In this document: piece after piece, positions 1 through 7,585 of the stretch | Numbering within the stretch: position 1 is the stretch's first letter | Layout of the letters: every line of letters starts with the position of its first letter | Source of the DNA: Chloroflexota bacterium | GTDB lineage: Bacteria > Chloroflexota > Dehalococcoidia > Lucifugimonadales > HRBIN23 | NCBI GenBank assembly: GCA_016210325.1 | Contig: JACQUK010000012.1 | Location: 1-41,135, forward strand | Direction of reading: 5' to 3' | DNA: 41,135 nt | Notes under the pieces: model-generated | Databases searched by the model: none | Told to the model about the DNA's origin: nothing | What the model saw: only the letters and a program-made list of their open reading frames with translations | Program-made: the position numbers and the translations under genes

Positions 1-536
1 GATACACCGTGGATTAGCGGCGTCACCTGACAGGTGACCTTCCGGAATCTGGACTCACCGATTAAGACCTATACCATGCCATTGCCGGACAGCAACCTAT
101 CCGTGCGACCCAACCTCGTTAGTAGGACCTTGCCTGGGGGAAGCTCAGCGATAAGAAGAGGCGTGGCACGGCGCCCTGGCCACGAAGACAGGGGGCACCT
201 GACCTATCGGGCAGGGGAGAAGCTGTACCAGGGGTCATGGCGCTCTGGCAGGCCTTCAACGATGCTTATGGTGAGCCACAAAGTCGTGTTAACAAAAGGA
301 TGGCCGGTGGATGGCACTACTCGCATCACTCGTGCAAAGGCGCAGCGCGCCGAAAGCCGAGGAGGTGGCGAGTAGACAGCCTCTTGGGGACCAGAGGCAG
401 ACTGCCGTAGAGACCGTGGTAAGCCAAGGTGACAAGGCGGTAATGGAGTGTAACAGACAGACGTTAAGCCTCTCGGTTTCCTGGGCCAGCCCAGCGGGGC
501 TATAAGGGTGAACGAGAGGAGGTCGGTGATAGGAAC
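1..536. other. Leading region with no recognisable gene
   Basis: No coding region could be supported here. Short open frames exist, the longest at 34-375 on the plus strand, but their Arg/Ser/Gly-rich translations show no domain, signal peptide or good ribosome binding site. An AGGAGG motif at 517-522 lies 14 bases before the ATG of the cupredoxin gene and is its probable, somewhat distant, ribosome binding site. The region probably also holds that gene's promoter, but no convincing -35/-10 pair was seen. Confidence 0.5.
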
Positions 537-1379
537 ATGATACCGCTCAAAGTGCTACAGACCTTGGTGAAGACAAAGCTAACAGCTCTTGCTATAGGGT
601 TGGGCGCAGTCATGACGCTGACAACCCTGGCGGTGGGTGCTTCGCTGTTGGCGTCAAACGTGTTGACGCTCGGTCCCATCAGTCTGAGTGGCGAGCCGGT
701 CAGGCTGACCTCCACAACCTCCCTCCCTGCCACGCTGAGGATAGGGGACCACACCGACGTCCTCTTTCGGCTGCAAAATACCGGCGCCACTATCTCCAAC
801 GCCACGCTTATGGTGCGGGTAGCGGCAGCCGGTACCCCCTTGACCGACCCGTACTGTGTAACCCTGGAGTTCAGGGACCCTGTGTCCGGCAACGACCAGA
901 CGGTGACCCTGGCAGTGGCCAACGGTGGGCTGGAAGGCACACTCAAGTCCGGGTGGACCATTCCGGCGGACTATTCCAATGACCTTCGGCTGCGGATCAC
1001 CTTCAACAGCTCCGCACCGCTAGCAAGCTATTCGGTTGACATGTGGGTCGAAAGGCCGACAACGTCTGGTGCCGATCCTACCCCCACGCCAACGCCGTCC
1101 GGTGGCAACCAGCAGACCCCGCAGACCTACACCGTGCAAATGACGGACAGCGATGTGTTTGTGCCGGCCAACCTCACGGCGAAGGTGGCTGACACCGTCC
1201 AGTGGACCAACGTTGGGTCGAAGCCCCACAACGTCGTGTTCAGCAATCCCAGCATACCGAGCAACAACTTCATTGCTGGTGGCGCCAGCTACCAGGTGAC
1301 CTTCAGTGCCGCCGGGACATTCAGCTACGTCTGCCAGTTCCACAGTGGAATGAGTGGGACCGTCGTTGTACAACCATAG
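537..1379 (+). CDS. Secreted cupredoxin (plastocyanin/amicyanin-like) domain protein
   Basis: A 280-residue exported blue-copper protein that probably carries electrons outside the membrane. Residues 12-40 form a hydrophobic signal or anchor. Residues about 40-175 form a beta-rich domain I do not recognise. A Thr/Pro-rich linker lies near 178-200, and residues 200-280 are a cupredoxin fold. The type-1 copper ligands are visible: H231 in KPHNV, then C266, H269 and M272 in CQFHSGM. The C-x2-H-x2-M spacing matches amicyanin. The gene stands alone and is followed by a strong hairpin terminator. The electron partner is unknown. The NrfD/cytochrome c module at the far end of the window is one possibility, but only by inference. 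Confidence 0.88.
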   Translation: MIPLKVLQTLVKTKLTALAIGLGAVMTLTTLAVGASLLASNVLTLGPISLSGEPVRLTSTTSLPATLRIGDHTDVLFRLQNTGATISNATLMVRVAAAGTPLTDPYCVTLEFRDPVSGNDQTVTLAVANGGLEGTLKSGWTIPADYSNDLRLRITFNSSAPLASYSVDMWVERPTTSGADPTPTPTPSGGNQQTPQTYTVQMTDSDVFVPANLTAKVADTVQWTNVGSKPHNVVFSNPSIPSNNFIAGGASYQVTFSAAGTFSYVCQFHSGMSGTVVVQP

Positions 1380-1404
1380 TTAGTGCTGCCACACCGTTCC
1401 CTCC

Positions 1405-1444
1405 AGCGAAGGGGGCAGGCCAACCGTGACCTGCCCCCTTCGCT
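1405..1444 (+). terminator. Intrinsic terminator after cupredoxin gene
   Basis: A perfect 15-bp inverted repeat (arms 1405-1419 and 1430-1444, 10-base loop) is followed by GTCTTGTTT. It lies 26 bases after the cupredoxin stop, between two convergent genes. It may therefore work on both strands. Confidence 0.8.
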
Positions 1445-1550
1445 GTCTTGTTTGGCACAGTCATGTTCCGGGCCTCGCGGCGACCCGTGTGGCTAGCTCC
1501 GTTGGTGCTGTGCCAACCGCTTCTCGTACTCCCTGGTCAGCGCGCAGCGG

Positions 1551-2405
1551 CTACCTCTTCAGAAGCAGCTTCTGGCCGCGCTCCAGCCTGATGACTTCAA
1601 CTTTTGAGTCCACTCGGTGGATGGCCTCCTCCATCTGGGCGATGGTGGTAGCCCCTGGCGGTGGCTGCACCCGCTGATGGTGTGGGATGACCTTCCTAAG
1701 GCTAGAGTTGTCGGTCCGCAGTAGTCGGACCATCTGGCCTACATCGGTGGGGTCCCGGTCCCCGTTCAGCGGCAGAATGGCCAGGTCTGGCCTGAAGGCC
1801 GACCCCCAGAGTTGCATGTCCATGGTGGCGGCCGTGCTGCCGGCGAAGTAGACCGTGTACCCGTTCTCGAGAGTAATGATGAAGCCCGCGGCAGGCCCCC
1901 CGTACGGATTCTCTATGGTGGGCTGTGGCAGCCCTGAGCCGTGCACGGAGTTCACCACCCGCACGGTGACGTCTCCGAAGTGGTGCCAGTTCCCGGGGTT
2001 GCTGCGGATGACCTGGGTGCTGGGGACCCCTTGTTGAATCAGCCATGAACCCAGTTCAAAGCCTCCGGGCAGGACCTTGGCCCCGGTCTTCCGCGCCAAG
2101 GCAATCGCGTCGCCCTGCTCATCGCGGTGGCCATCCGCCGCCAGGATAAGGTCCGCTTGGTTGATATCGTCGAGGGTCACGCTGGAATCTGGGTTCCCAG
2201 TGATAAAGGGGTTGATGTGGATAATGGTGCCGTCCGCAGAGGTAATGCGGAAGTGTGACCAGCCGAACCACTCTAAGGTGGGGTCTGTGGACGCTGCGTT
2301 GCTGGTGGCCTGGGACCGAGGCGTTGACCCAGCTACCACCAACGCAACGGCAGTTAGAGCACCGGCCAGAGCTAGAAGGGCTGCCAAGAGTAGTAGCCGT
2401 TTCAT
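1551..2405 (-). CDS. Secreted metallo-beta-lactamase-fold protein, UPF0173-like, degenerate metal site
   Basis: A 284-residue protein with an N-terminal signal peptide (about residues 1-26, no lipobox Cys). The body resembles UPF0173/YtkL-type metal-dependent hydrolases, with the NPFITGN signature near 65-71. The canonical HxHxDH zinc motif is replaced by DGHRDE at 91-96. The usual HAGDT motif reads FAGST at 188-192 and so lacks the bridging Asp. H155 and H242/H243 are kept. Family membership is fairly clear from the order of motifs. Loss of three typical ligand positions suggests an altered or absent metal centre. Export is also unusual for a normally cytoplasmic family. The gene is convergent with the cupredoxin gene. 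Confidence 0.78.
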   Translation of the reverse strand: MKRLLLLAALLALAGALTAVALVVAGSTPRSQATSNAASTDPTLEWFGWSHFRITSADGTIIHINPFITGNPDSSVTLDDINQADLILAADGHRDEQGDAIALARKTGAKVLPGGFELGSWLIQQGVPSTQVIRSNPGNWHHFGDVTVRVVNSVHGSGLPQPTIENPYGGPAAGFIITLENGYTVYFAGSTAATMDMQLWGSAFRPDLAILPLNGDRDPTDVGQMVRLLRTDNSSLRKVIPHHQRVQPPPGATTIAQMEEAIHRVDSKVEVIRLERGQKLLLKR

Positions 2406-2656
2406 GGTTCTCCTCCCCCGTTACACCTCTTGGATTGTAGGCGGGCCTGCTCCTCTTCTATTGTCCTCCAGCCGTGGTATGGCGACAAGTCTAGTCGCTA
2501 CTATTGCCCCACGGACACCGGCTGCGCCAGGCGAGCTGCTCTGTGCTCTGTACCTGGCGCAGCCGTGCTCCCCATGACTTCGGCGACCCCGCGCAGCGTC
2601 ACGATGGCGTCGCCTCAGATGAGCCGAAGATCGAGTAGCGTTGCCTTCAGGGCTGG

Positions 2657-3148
2657 CTAGAAAGTCCCGGCCCAGCGGGTCTCGTGGCGCTCGCGCTGAC
2701 CGTTCTGGCCCATGGACTCGCAGCGCACTTTGACCTCTGCCTTGTCCCCGACAACCACTGTCCCGGGCTGCTTCGTGTGGACCTCGGTAACGGGCACCCC
2801 GGCGGTGTTCCTGGGGTCGGTGGCCGGCAACAGGGTGACGTTGTCCTTCCAGCTCAGAGCACCCACCTTGACTTCCACACGGCATGAGCCGTCTGCTGGG
2901 AAGCGCGCTGGGTCCATGTTGGTCAGGTGGACACCGACCCTTCCCTGGTCGTCGAGCTGAGCGTCGCCGTCGGCGGGTGCCCAGGGCGCTACACTGGGGT
3001 CCTCGCCGCTTACCAAATGTAGGTCGGCCTTCATCAGCGCGCTGGCAAATACCGAGGTGATGGCAAACGCTGCCAGCATGGTCCCCAGCGCTAGGCCAAG
3101 GACTACCTTCTGCTGCCAGGGCCTGACCACTTTGCTCAATCGTAACAT
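2657..3148 (-). CDS. Small exported protein of unknown function
   Basis: A 163-residue protein. The start at 3148 was chosen because GGAGGG lies about 12 bases upstream and a signal/anchor (residues about 14-38) follows; the longer frame from 3241 adds an unlikely N-terminus. The mature part is beta-rich and hydrophilic with two cysteines, one in GSCRVEV and one in KVRCESM, which could form a disulfide outside the membrane. I recognise no family. It is divergent from the sigma factor gene, with a 377-base gap between them. Confidence 0.6.
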   Translation of the reverse strand: MLRLSKVVRPWQQKVVLGLALGTMLAAFAITSVFASALMKADLHLVSGEDPSVAPWAPADGDAQLDDQGRVGVHLTNMDPARFPADGSCRVEVKVGALSWKDNVTLLPATDPRNTAGVPVTEVHTKQPGTVVVGDKAEVKVRCESMGQNGQRERHETRWAGTF

Positions 3149-3525
3149 GGGCTTCTCAATCCCTCCTAACACGTTTTTTGTAGAGGTCCCCTTAGGTCGC
3201 CCTCGGAAATTGAGGACTGCATGGTCCCCGGCCCAGCCCACCCCTTCCGCCCGCAGACACCGTTTCGGCTCATCGCACCTCCGCTACGCGTCTCAGGGCT
3301 CCGCCAGGCCAGCGTGCATATGGGAGTCGGCCGCTCTTCAATTATTCTGGAGGCTGGGTATACAAGCGCACAGGGGATAGTCTCTAGAATGCTAAGCGCG
3401 AACTGTGTTCCGGCGCTGCTGATGGGTAACCTCGCGGAGGTCCGCGGGTGGAGCCCCTGGTCTAGCTTGTTGTCGGTGTCCTCAGGGCACTACCCTGACC
3501 CATCGCGCGCTGAAGGAAGTGCTAT
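3149..3525. promoter_or_regulatory. Divergent intergenic region upstream of the sigma factor gene
   Basis: A 377-base gap between divergent genes that must hold promoters for both. No clear -35/-10 boxes or operator repeats were seen. The sigma gene's probable ribosome binding site, AAGGAAG, is at about 3512-3518. Confidence 0.4.
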
Positions 3526-4212
3526 GTGGACCTGCCTGACACTACGCTGCGTCCGTCGTTGTTAAGTTTGGAAGGCAGTACGCTGTTACAATGGGACGAG
3601 GCGACGGAAACGTTACATGTGTCTGCCAGGCCTCTGAACTGCCCCGCTCGCCTGAGGTTGGCCCCGTTGTTTCTGCGGAGACAGGCCCAGGATGCTGCTG
3701 GAACGCGAGCGGCTGTTGCCCGGCTCTTTGAGACCCACTTTGAAAGGGTGGTCCGCTACATCGCTGTGCGCATTCGGGATGCTGAGGAGGCGCAGGACCT
3801 GGCCTCTGACGTCTTCACGAAGGCGCTGCGCGCAGCGGAGACCTTCCGCGAGACTGGAGCACCCATGGAGGCCTGGCTCTTCAAGATCGCTCACAATGTG
3901 GTGGTGGACCATCTGCGCAAGCAGGGTCGCCGTCCTGCCCGGGAACCTCTGGACGAAACCATGCCTGTGGCGGGTGGCGAAGACCCCGTCGAGGGGCTAG
4001 AGCGGGAGCAAGAGCTTGCGCTACTCCGCCAGGCAATGGAGCACCTGACCGAAGCCCAGCGGCAGGTGCTGGCACTGCGCTTTGGTGGTGAAATGACGTC
4101 GGAGCAGGTGGCCAAGATGCTTGGGAAGAGTCCGGGGGCCATACGTGAGATGCAGAGCGCAGCGGTCAAGAGGCTGCGCCAGATCATGGCCCAGGAGGAG
4201 CAGGGGCTGTAG
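3526..4212 (+). CDS. ECF-type RNA polymerase sigma factor
   Basis: A 228-residue protein with sigma-70 region 2 at about 66-132 (acidic AEEAQDLASDVFTKAL, then W117 in AWLFKIAHN) and region 4 at about 166-222, with a helix-turn-helix in MTSEQVAKMLGKSPGAIREM. The start is GTG with AAGGAAG 8 bases upstream. This gives a 65-residue N-terminal extension of unknown role. A TTG at 3667 would give a more typical ECF length. The stop lies 6 bases before the GTG of the next gene, so the sigma factor and the membrane protein are almost certainly translated together. That protein is the likely regulator of this sigma factor. Confidence 0.92.
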   Translation: MDLPDTTLRPSLLSLEGSTLLQWDEATETLHVSARPLNCPARLRLAPLFLRRQAQDAAGTRAAVARLFETHFERVVRYIAVRIRDAEEAQDLASDVFTKALRAAETFRETGAPMEAWLFKIAHNVVVDHLRKQGRRPAREPLDETMPVAGGEDPVEGLEREQELALLRQAMEHLTEAQRQVLALRFGGEMTSEQVAKMLGKSPGAIREMQSAAVKRLRQIMAQEEQGL

Positions 4213-4218
4213 CCCCTG

Positions 4219-6615
4219 GTGAAGACCATGACGGTTCCATTCGAGAAGGTCCTGGACGAGTGCATTGACCGCATCATCCTGGGGGGTGAGACGGTCGAGG
4301 CCTGCCTTGCGCGCTATCCGGAGTATGCATCCGAACTTGCCGCCCTCCTACGGACCGTCACGGCCACTGCCCAGGCCTACCGTGGCCCCGTCACTGCCGA
4401 AGCCAAGGAGCAGAGTCGGCATCGCCTTCAGGCCGAGATGGCGCGTTTGGCGCGCCAGGAGGTCAAGGTTCCGGAGCGCGGCACCCCGAGGACGCAGCGT
4501 GCGGTGGATTGGCAGCCCAGGTGGGCTGTTGCCCTGGTGGCCACGCTGCTGGCGGTCCTCATCGGTGGGGCCAGCACCGTGGCAGCCTCAGGGAGTGCCC
4601 TGCCCGGAGCACCCCTCTACCCGGTCAAGCGCACTACCGAGGAGGTGCGCCTGGCCCTCGAGTTCTCCAAGGTGGAAAAGGCGAAGCTCCACGTGGCGTA
4701 TGCCGAGCGCCGCGCTACCGAGATCAGCGCCCTGCTGGCCAGCGGGACAGGCCCCCTGGTTGACTCGACCCAGGAGGACCTTACCAGGCAGCTAAAGGAG
4801 GCGCACCGCATTGCCAGCACCATTGATGACCAGCAGGCAGTGGTGGACCTGACAGCAGCGTTGGCAGCCAGTGCCTCGCGCACGATGGCGGGCTTGCAGC
4901 TTTCCCTGGCAGATTCCCCTGACTCCAGCCAATCAGCAGCCCGTGAAAGCTACGAGGTTGCCAGCGAAGCCTACGCCACGAGAGTTGAAGCGCTGGCAGC
5001 CCGCGTCCGCCGGCCGGCTGCGCTGGCCCTGGGGACCCTCCAGCTCCGCGCGGTGGACCCGTCATCGCTTGGCCTGGAAAAGCTGGCTTTGGAGGTCAGC
5101 GCCGTTGAGGCGCACCGGGCCGGTGATGGTGACGATGGCTGGGTGATTATTAGCAGCACCTCCCAGATTGTGGACTTGCTCAGTATTGCGGAGGTCGAGA
5201 GGTTCCTGGCAGAGCAGAGCGTAGAGCCTGGGACCTACACCAAGGTGCGCTTTTCCATTACCAATGCAACTGCGGTGAAGGATGGCCAGGAGTACGCGGT
5301 CGTGGTCCCCAGCGGGCAGATAAGCCTGACTCGGCCGTTCAGCGTGGTGGAAGGCCAGACGACCGTCGTGCTGCTAGACTTCAATAGCGCCCAGTCGCTC
5401 AAGACGACGGGCCAGGGTGAGTATACCCTTTCCCCACAGGTCCGCCTCCTCGCCGAAGAGCCAAGGGAACGCGAGCAGTCCATAGACAAAGGGAAGAAGA
5501 AGCCAGCGGACCGGGGTGAAGAAGCGGCGCAGCGAGGCAAGGGCCTTGTCCCAGAGACCCGGAAGCCGCCTCGCAACGTCGAGATCGAGGGGATCGTTGA
5601 GGTCCTGAGCGAAGAAACCCTGGTTGTGCAGGGCCAACGCATCAACATAAGTCCGAACGTGAAGACCGAGGGACATCTGGAGTCTGGCCAACACGTCAAG
5701 GTGGAAGCGGTCCCACAGGCTGATGGCGCTTTCCTGGCGGTCGAAGTAAAGGCCCGCCCCAAGGAGGAGAAAGCCAAAGACGAGAGTAAGAGGCCGCCGT
5801 CTCGTCTTTCAACCCCAACGCCTACGCCAACATCATCCACGTCCACCACGCGGAAGCACACCCAGCTTGAAGGGACTGTCCAGAGTGCCCAGGGAACGGA
5901 GTGGCGCGTATCTGGACTGCCTGTCGTGGTGACGGACGAAACGCAGATTGTGGGCATCCCCACCGAGGGTGCGCGTGTCGTTGTCGAAGGGGTAGAGGGA
6001 GAGGGAGGCCTTATCCGGGCCACCGTTGTCACGGTGCTGCCATCTCTTGGGGGCCCAGAAGCGACCCCAGAGGCCACCACGGCCCCAAGACCGCAGCCGA
6101 CACTGGGGCTTACGCCTGCGCCGGTCCACCTGGCGGGCGAAGTGGAGCAGGTCCAGGAGGGGGGTATGCGCGTGTCCGGGCGGGAGGTGATAGTCACCGC
6201 GGATACAAAGATGGAAGGGACTCCGGCTACAGGGGTGCGGGTGGTGGTAGAAGGGGTGGAGGGAGAGGGTGGTGTCATTCAGGCCACCGCTGTCAAAGTG
6301 CTGCTGGCCCCTGGGGTCCCAGAAGCGCCCCCAGTGGCCAGCCCGGTCCCAGTGCTGCCGCCGCCCGGTGGGCCGACCGTCACTCCTACACCTGAGTCGC
6401 CACCAGGGGCTGCTCAGGCATCAGTCGTCCTCTCGGGCCAGGTCGAAGTGGTGCAGAAAGGGCGGTGGCTGGTTGCAGGGCAGGAGGTGGTGGTGACCGC
6501 CGACACCACGGTACAGGGGGCGCCGCTGGCAGGGTCCACAGTGCGCGTGGAGGGAGTCCAGCGAGCGGATGGCGCTATCCAGGCTGCAAGAATAGTGAAC
6601 GAGGACTCTCCGTAG
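4219..6615 (+). CDS. Membrane protein with DUF5667, DUF4382 and four DUF5666-like repeats; probable sigma regulator
   Basis: A 798-residue protein. Residues 1-50 form a cytoplasmic helical domain (LDECIDRI, then ARYPEYASELAALL), common in Chloroflexota genes next to sigma factors. One membrane span lies at about 101-124. It is followed by the DUF5667 signature GSALPGAPLYPVKRTTE (125-141) and a helical stretch to about 270. A DUF4382-like domain lies at about 287-410, then a Lys/Glu-rich linker. DUF5666-like beta repeats lie at about 454-512, 548-607, 635-696 and 735-793, separated by Thr/Pro linkers. Two repeats share GARVVVEGVEGEGG-like segments, which points to internal duplication. The start is GTG at 4219, or ATG at 4228. 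The topology suggests an outside sensor that holds the sigma factor by its N-terminus. This role is inferred from gene coupling. Confidence 0.85.
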   Translation: MKTMTVPFEKVLDECIDRIILGGETVEACLARYPEYASELAALLRTVTATAQAYRGPVTAEAKEQSRHRLQAEMARLARQEVKVPERGTPRTQRAVDWQPRWAVALVATLLAVLIGGASTVAASGSALPGAPLYPVKRTTEEVRLALEFSKVEKAKLHVAYAERRATEISALLASGTGPLVDSTQEDLTRQLKEAHRIASTIDDQQAVVDLTAALAASASRTMAGLQLSLADSPDSSQSAARESYEVASEAYATRVEALAARVRRPAALALGTLQLRAVDPSSLGLEKLALEVSAVEAHRAGDGDDGWVIISSTSQIVDLLSIAEVERFLAEQSVEPGTYTKVRFSITNATAVKDGQEYAVVVPSGQISLTRPFSVVEGQTTVVLLDFNSAQSLKTTGQGEYTLSPQVRLLAEEPREREQSIDKGKKKPADRGEEAAQRGKGLVPETRKPPRNVEIEGIVEVLSEETLVVQGQRINISPNVKTEGHLESGQHVKVEAVPQADGAFLAVEVKARPKEEKAKDESKRPPSRLSTPTPTPTSSTSTTRKHTQLEGTVQSAQGTEWRVSGLPVVVTDETQIVGIPTEGARVVVEGVEGEGGLIRATVVTVLPSLGGPEATPEATTAPRPQPTLGLTPAPVHLAGEVEQVQEGGMRVSGREVIVTADTKMEGTPATGVRVVVEGVEGEGGVIQATAVKVLLAPGVPEAPPVASPVPVLPPPGGPTVTPTPESPPGAAQASVVLSGQVEVVQKGRWLVAGQEVVVTADTTVQGAPLAGSTVRVEGVQRADGAIQAARIVNEDSP

Positions 6616-6988
6616 CGGCCCACCCCGTTGGGGCCAGACACGGTCCCGGTCTTTCGGTTGTCATGTGGAACGCAGTGAAGCATCTCCCGCTGGGACTTGG
6701 ACGTATCCTTCTCCCGGAAGGACCAGTGCTTCCTGTGGCAGTCTTTTCTAACGTGATGGCAAAACGGCCAGAAGTGGTGCGGAGAATTCCTTTTCCTCCT
6801 CTCCCCCCGCCTGAAGAGGGGCATGGATGCCCCTCTTCAGGCGGGCGTGTCCAAGTAATCCCGCACTGCTTCCAGGAGTGTCCTGCCAGCTTTGCCTGAC
6901 ATTCTGCGGCCGCTGGCGTTTTATCATGCAGAAGGGCAAAGACGCAACCTACGGTCATAGAACGCAAACTGCATGAGAAAGGGGTGCG
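6616..6988. other. Intergenic region containing repeat elements
   Basis: This 373-base gap has no gene. It holds a perfect palindrome at 6806-6845 (listed separately). A stretch beginning TGTCATG at 6659 and reaching GCATCT near 6680 resembles the left end of the repeat at 26274-26400. The ribosome binding site of the next gene is AAAGGGG at 6978-6984. Confidence 0.45.
6806..6845. repeat. REP-like perfect palindrome, 19-bp arms
   Basis: Arms 6806-6824 and 6827-6845 are exactly complementary with a 2-base loop. The left arm begins CCCGCCTGAAGAGGGGCAT. It has no T-run, so it is a weak terminator candidate. A variant of the same sequence lies inside the CaiB gene at 16950-17000, which argues for a dispersed repeat. 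Confidence 0.75.
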
Positions 6989-7453
6989 ATGAACCGTCTT
7001 GTACTGGCCCTCGCTCTCGGGACCATCACTGTGGCTGTGGCCTGCGCCCAGCCTTCCCCGACTCCTCCACCCACCGTGGCCCCATCTCCTACACCTCCGG
7101 TAGCCGCATCTCCCACGCCCACAGTGGGTCTACTTCCTACGTCCACCGCCACTCCAACGGCGGGCCCCACATCAACTCCTGAGGCAACGGTAAGTCCTGT
7201 ATCTTTCTTCCTTGAAGTGCTTTCGCCAACGGACGAGACCGTCGTCCGCCAGGCCTCGGTGGAGGTCAAAGGACGGTCGGTGCCAGACGCGGTGGTCTCC
7301 GTCAACGGCCAAGTGGCGTCCCTGGCCGCCGATGGGACCTTCAGCGCCACAGTACCCCTGCAAGAAGGGCCCAACACCATCGAGGTCCTGGCCAGCGACT
7401 TCCAGGGGGGACGCGCGTCGCGACTCCTCACCGTGATTTACGCCGCGCAGTAA
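6989..7453 (+). CDS. Small lipoprotein with glucodextranase-B/Ig-like domain
   Basis: A 154-residue protein. A signal peptide ends at a probable lipobox (VAVAC, C19). A Thr/Pro/Ala linker runs from 20 to about 70. The C-terminal domain (about 75-152) begins LSPTDETVV and includes VPDAVVSVNG and PLQEGPNTIEV. This pattern resembles the glucodextranase domain B family, a beta-sandwich of the kind bacteria use in surface and adhesion proteins. A purine-rich ribosome binding site lies 4 bases before ATG. It lies between two proteins carrying DUF5666-like repeats, so it may belong to the same surface module. That link is inference from position. Confidence 0.75.
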   Translation: MNRLVLALALGTITVAVACAQPSPTPPPTVAPSPTPPVAASPTPTVGLLPTSTATPTAGPTSTPEATVSPVSFFLEVLSPTDETVVRQASVEVKGRSVPDAVVSVNGQVASLAADGTFSATVPLQEGPNTIEVLASDFQGGRASRLLTVIYAAQ

Positions 7454-7585
7454 GGACAGTGACTGCTTGCTCCAGGGGGTAAAGTTTCTCCAAGGGCCTG
7501 ACACGCGGGGCCCAAGAGCGTTGTAAATAAGTGAGAAGGCCACTGAGGTGTGGTCAACAGTTACACCGAGAAAAGGGGGATAACC

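Noticed and set aside
34-375. Open frame of 113 codons near the window start
   Set aside because: No ribosome binding site, no domain and an odd Arg/Ser-rich composition. I also considered a group II intron 5' end, because of a GTGCGAC sequence near 103, but saw no domain V or reverse transcriptase.
5983-6272. Direct DNA repeat (GAGGGAGAGGG units) as a possible mobile or CRISPR-like repeat
   Set aside because: It lies within two in-frame DUF5666-like domains and is explained by domain duplication.
5235-6278. 347-codon open frame antisense to the sigma-linked membrane protein
   Set aside because: It is rich in Ser/Thr/Pro as expected from the antisense of GC-rich repeats, with no motif; the sense gene is well supported.
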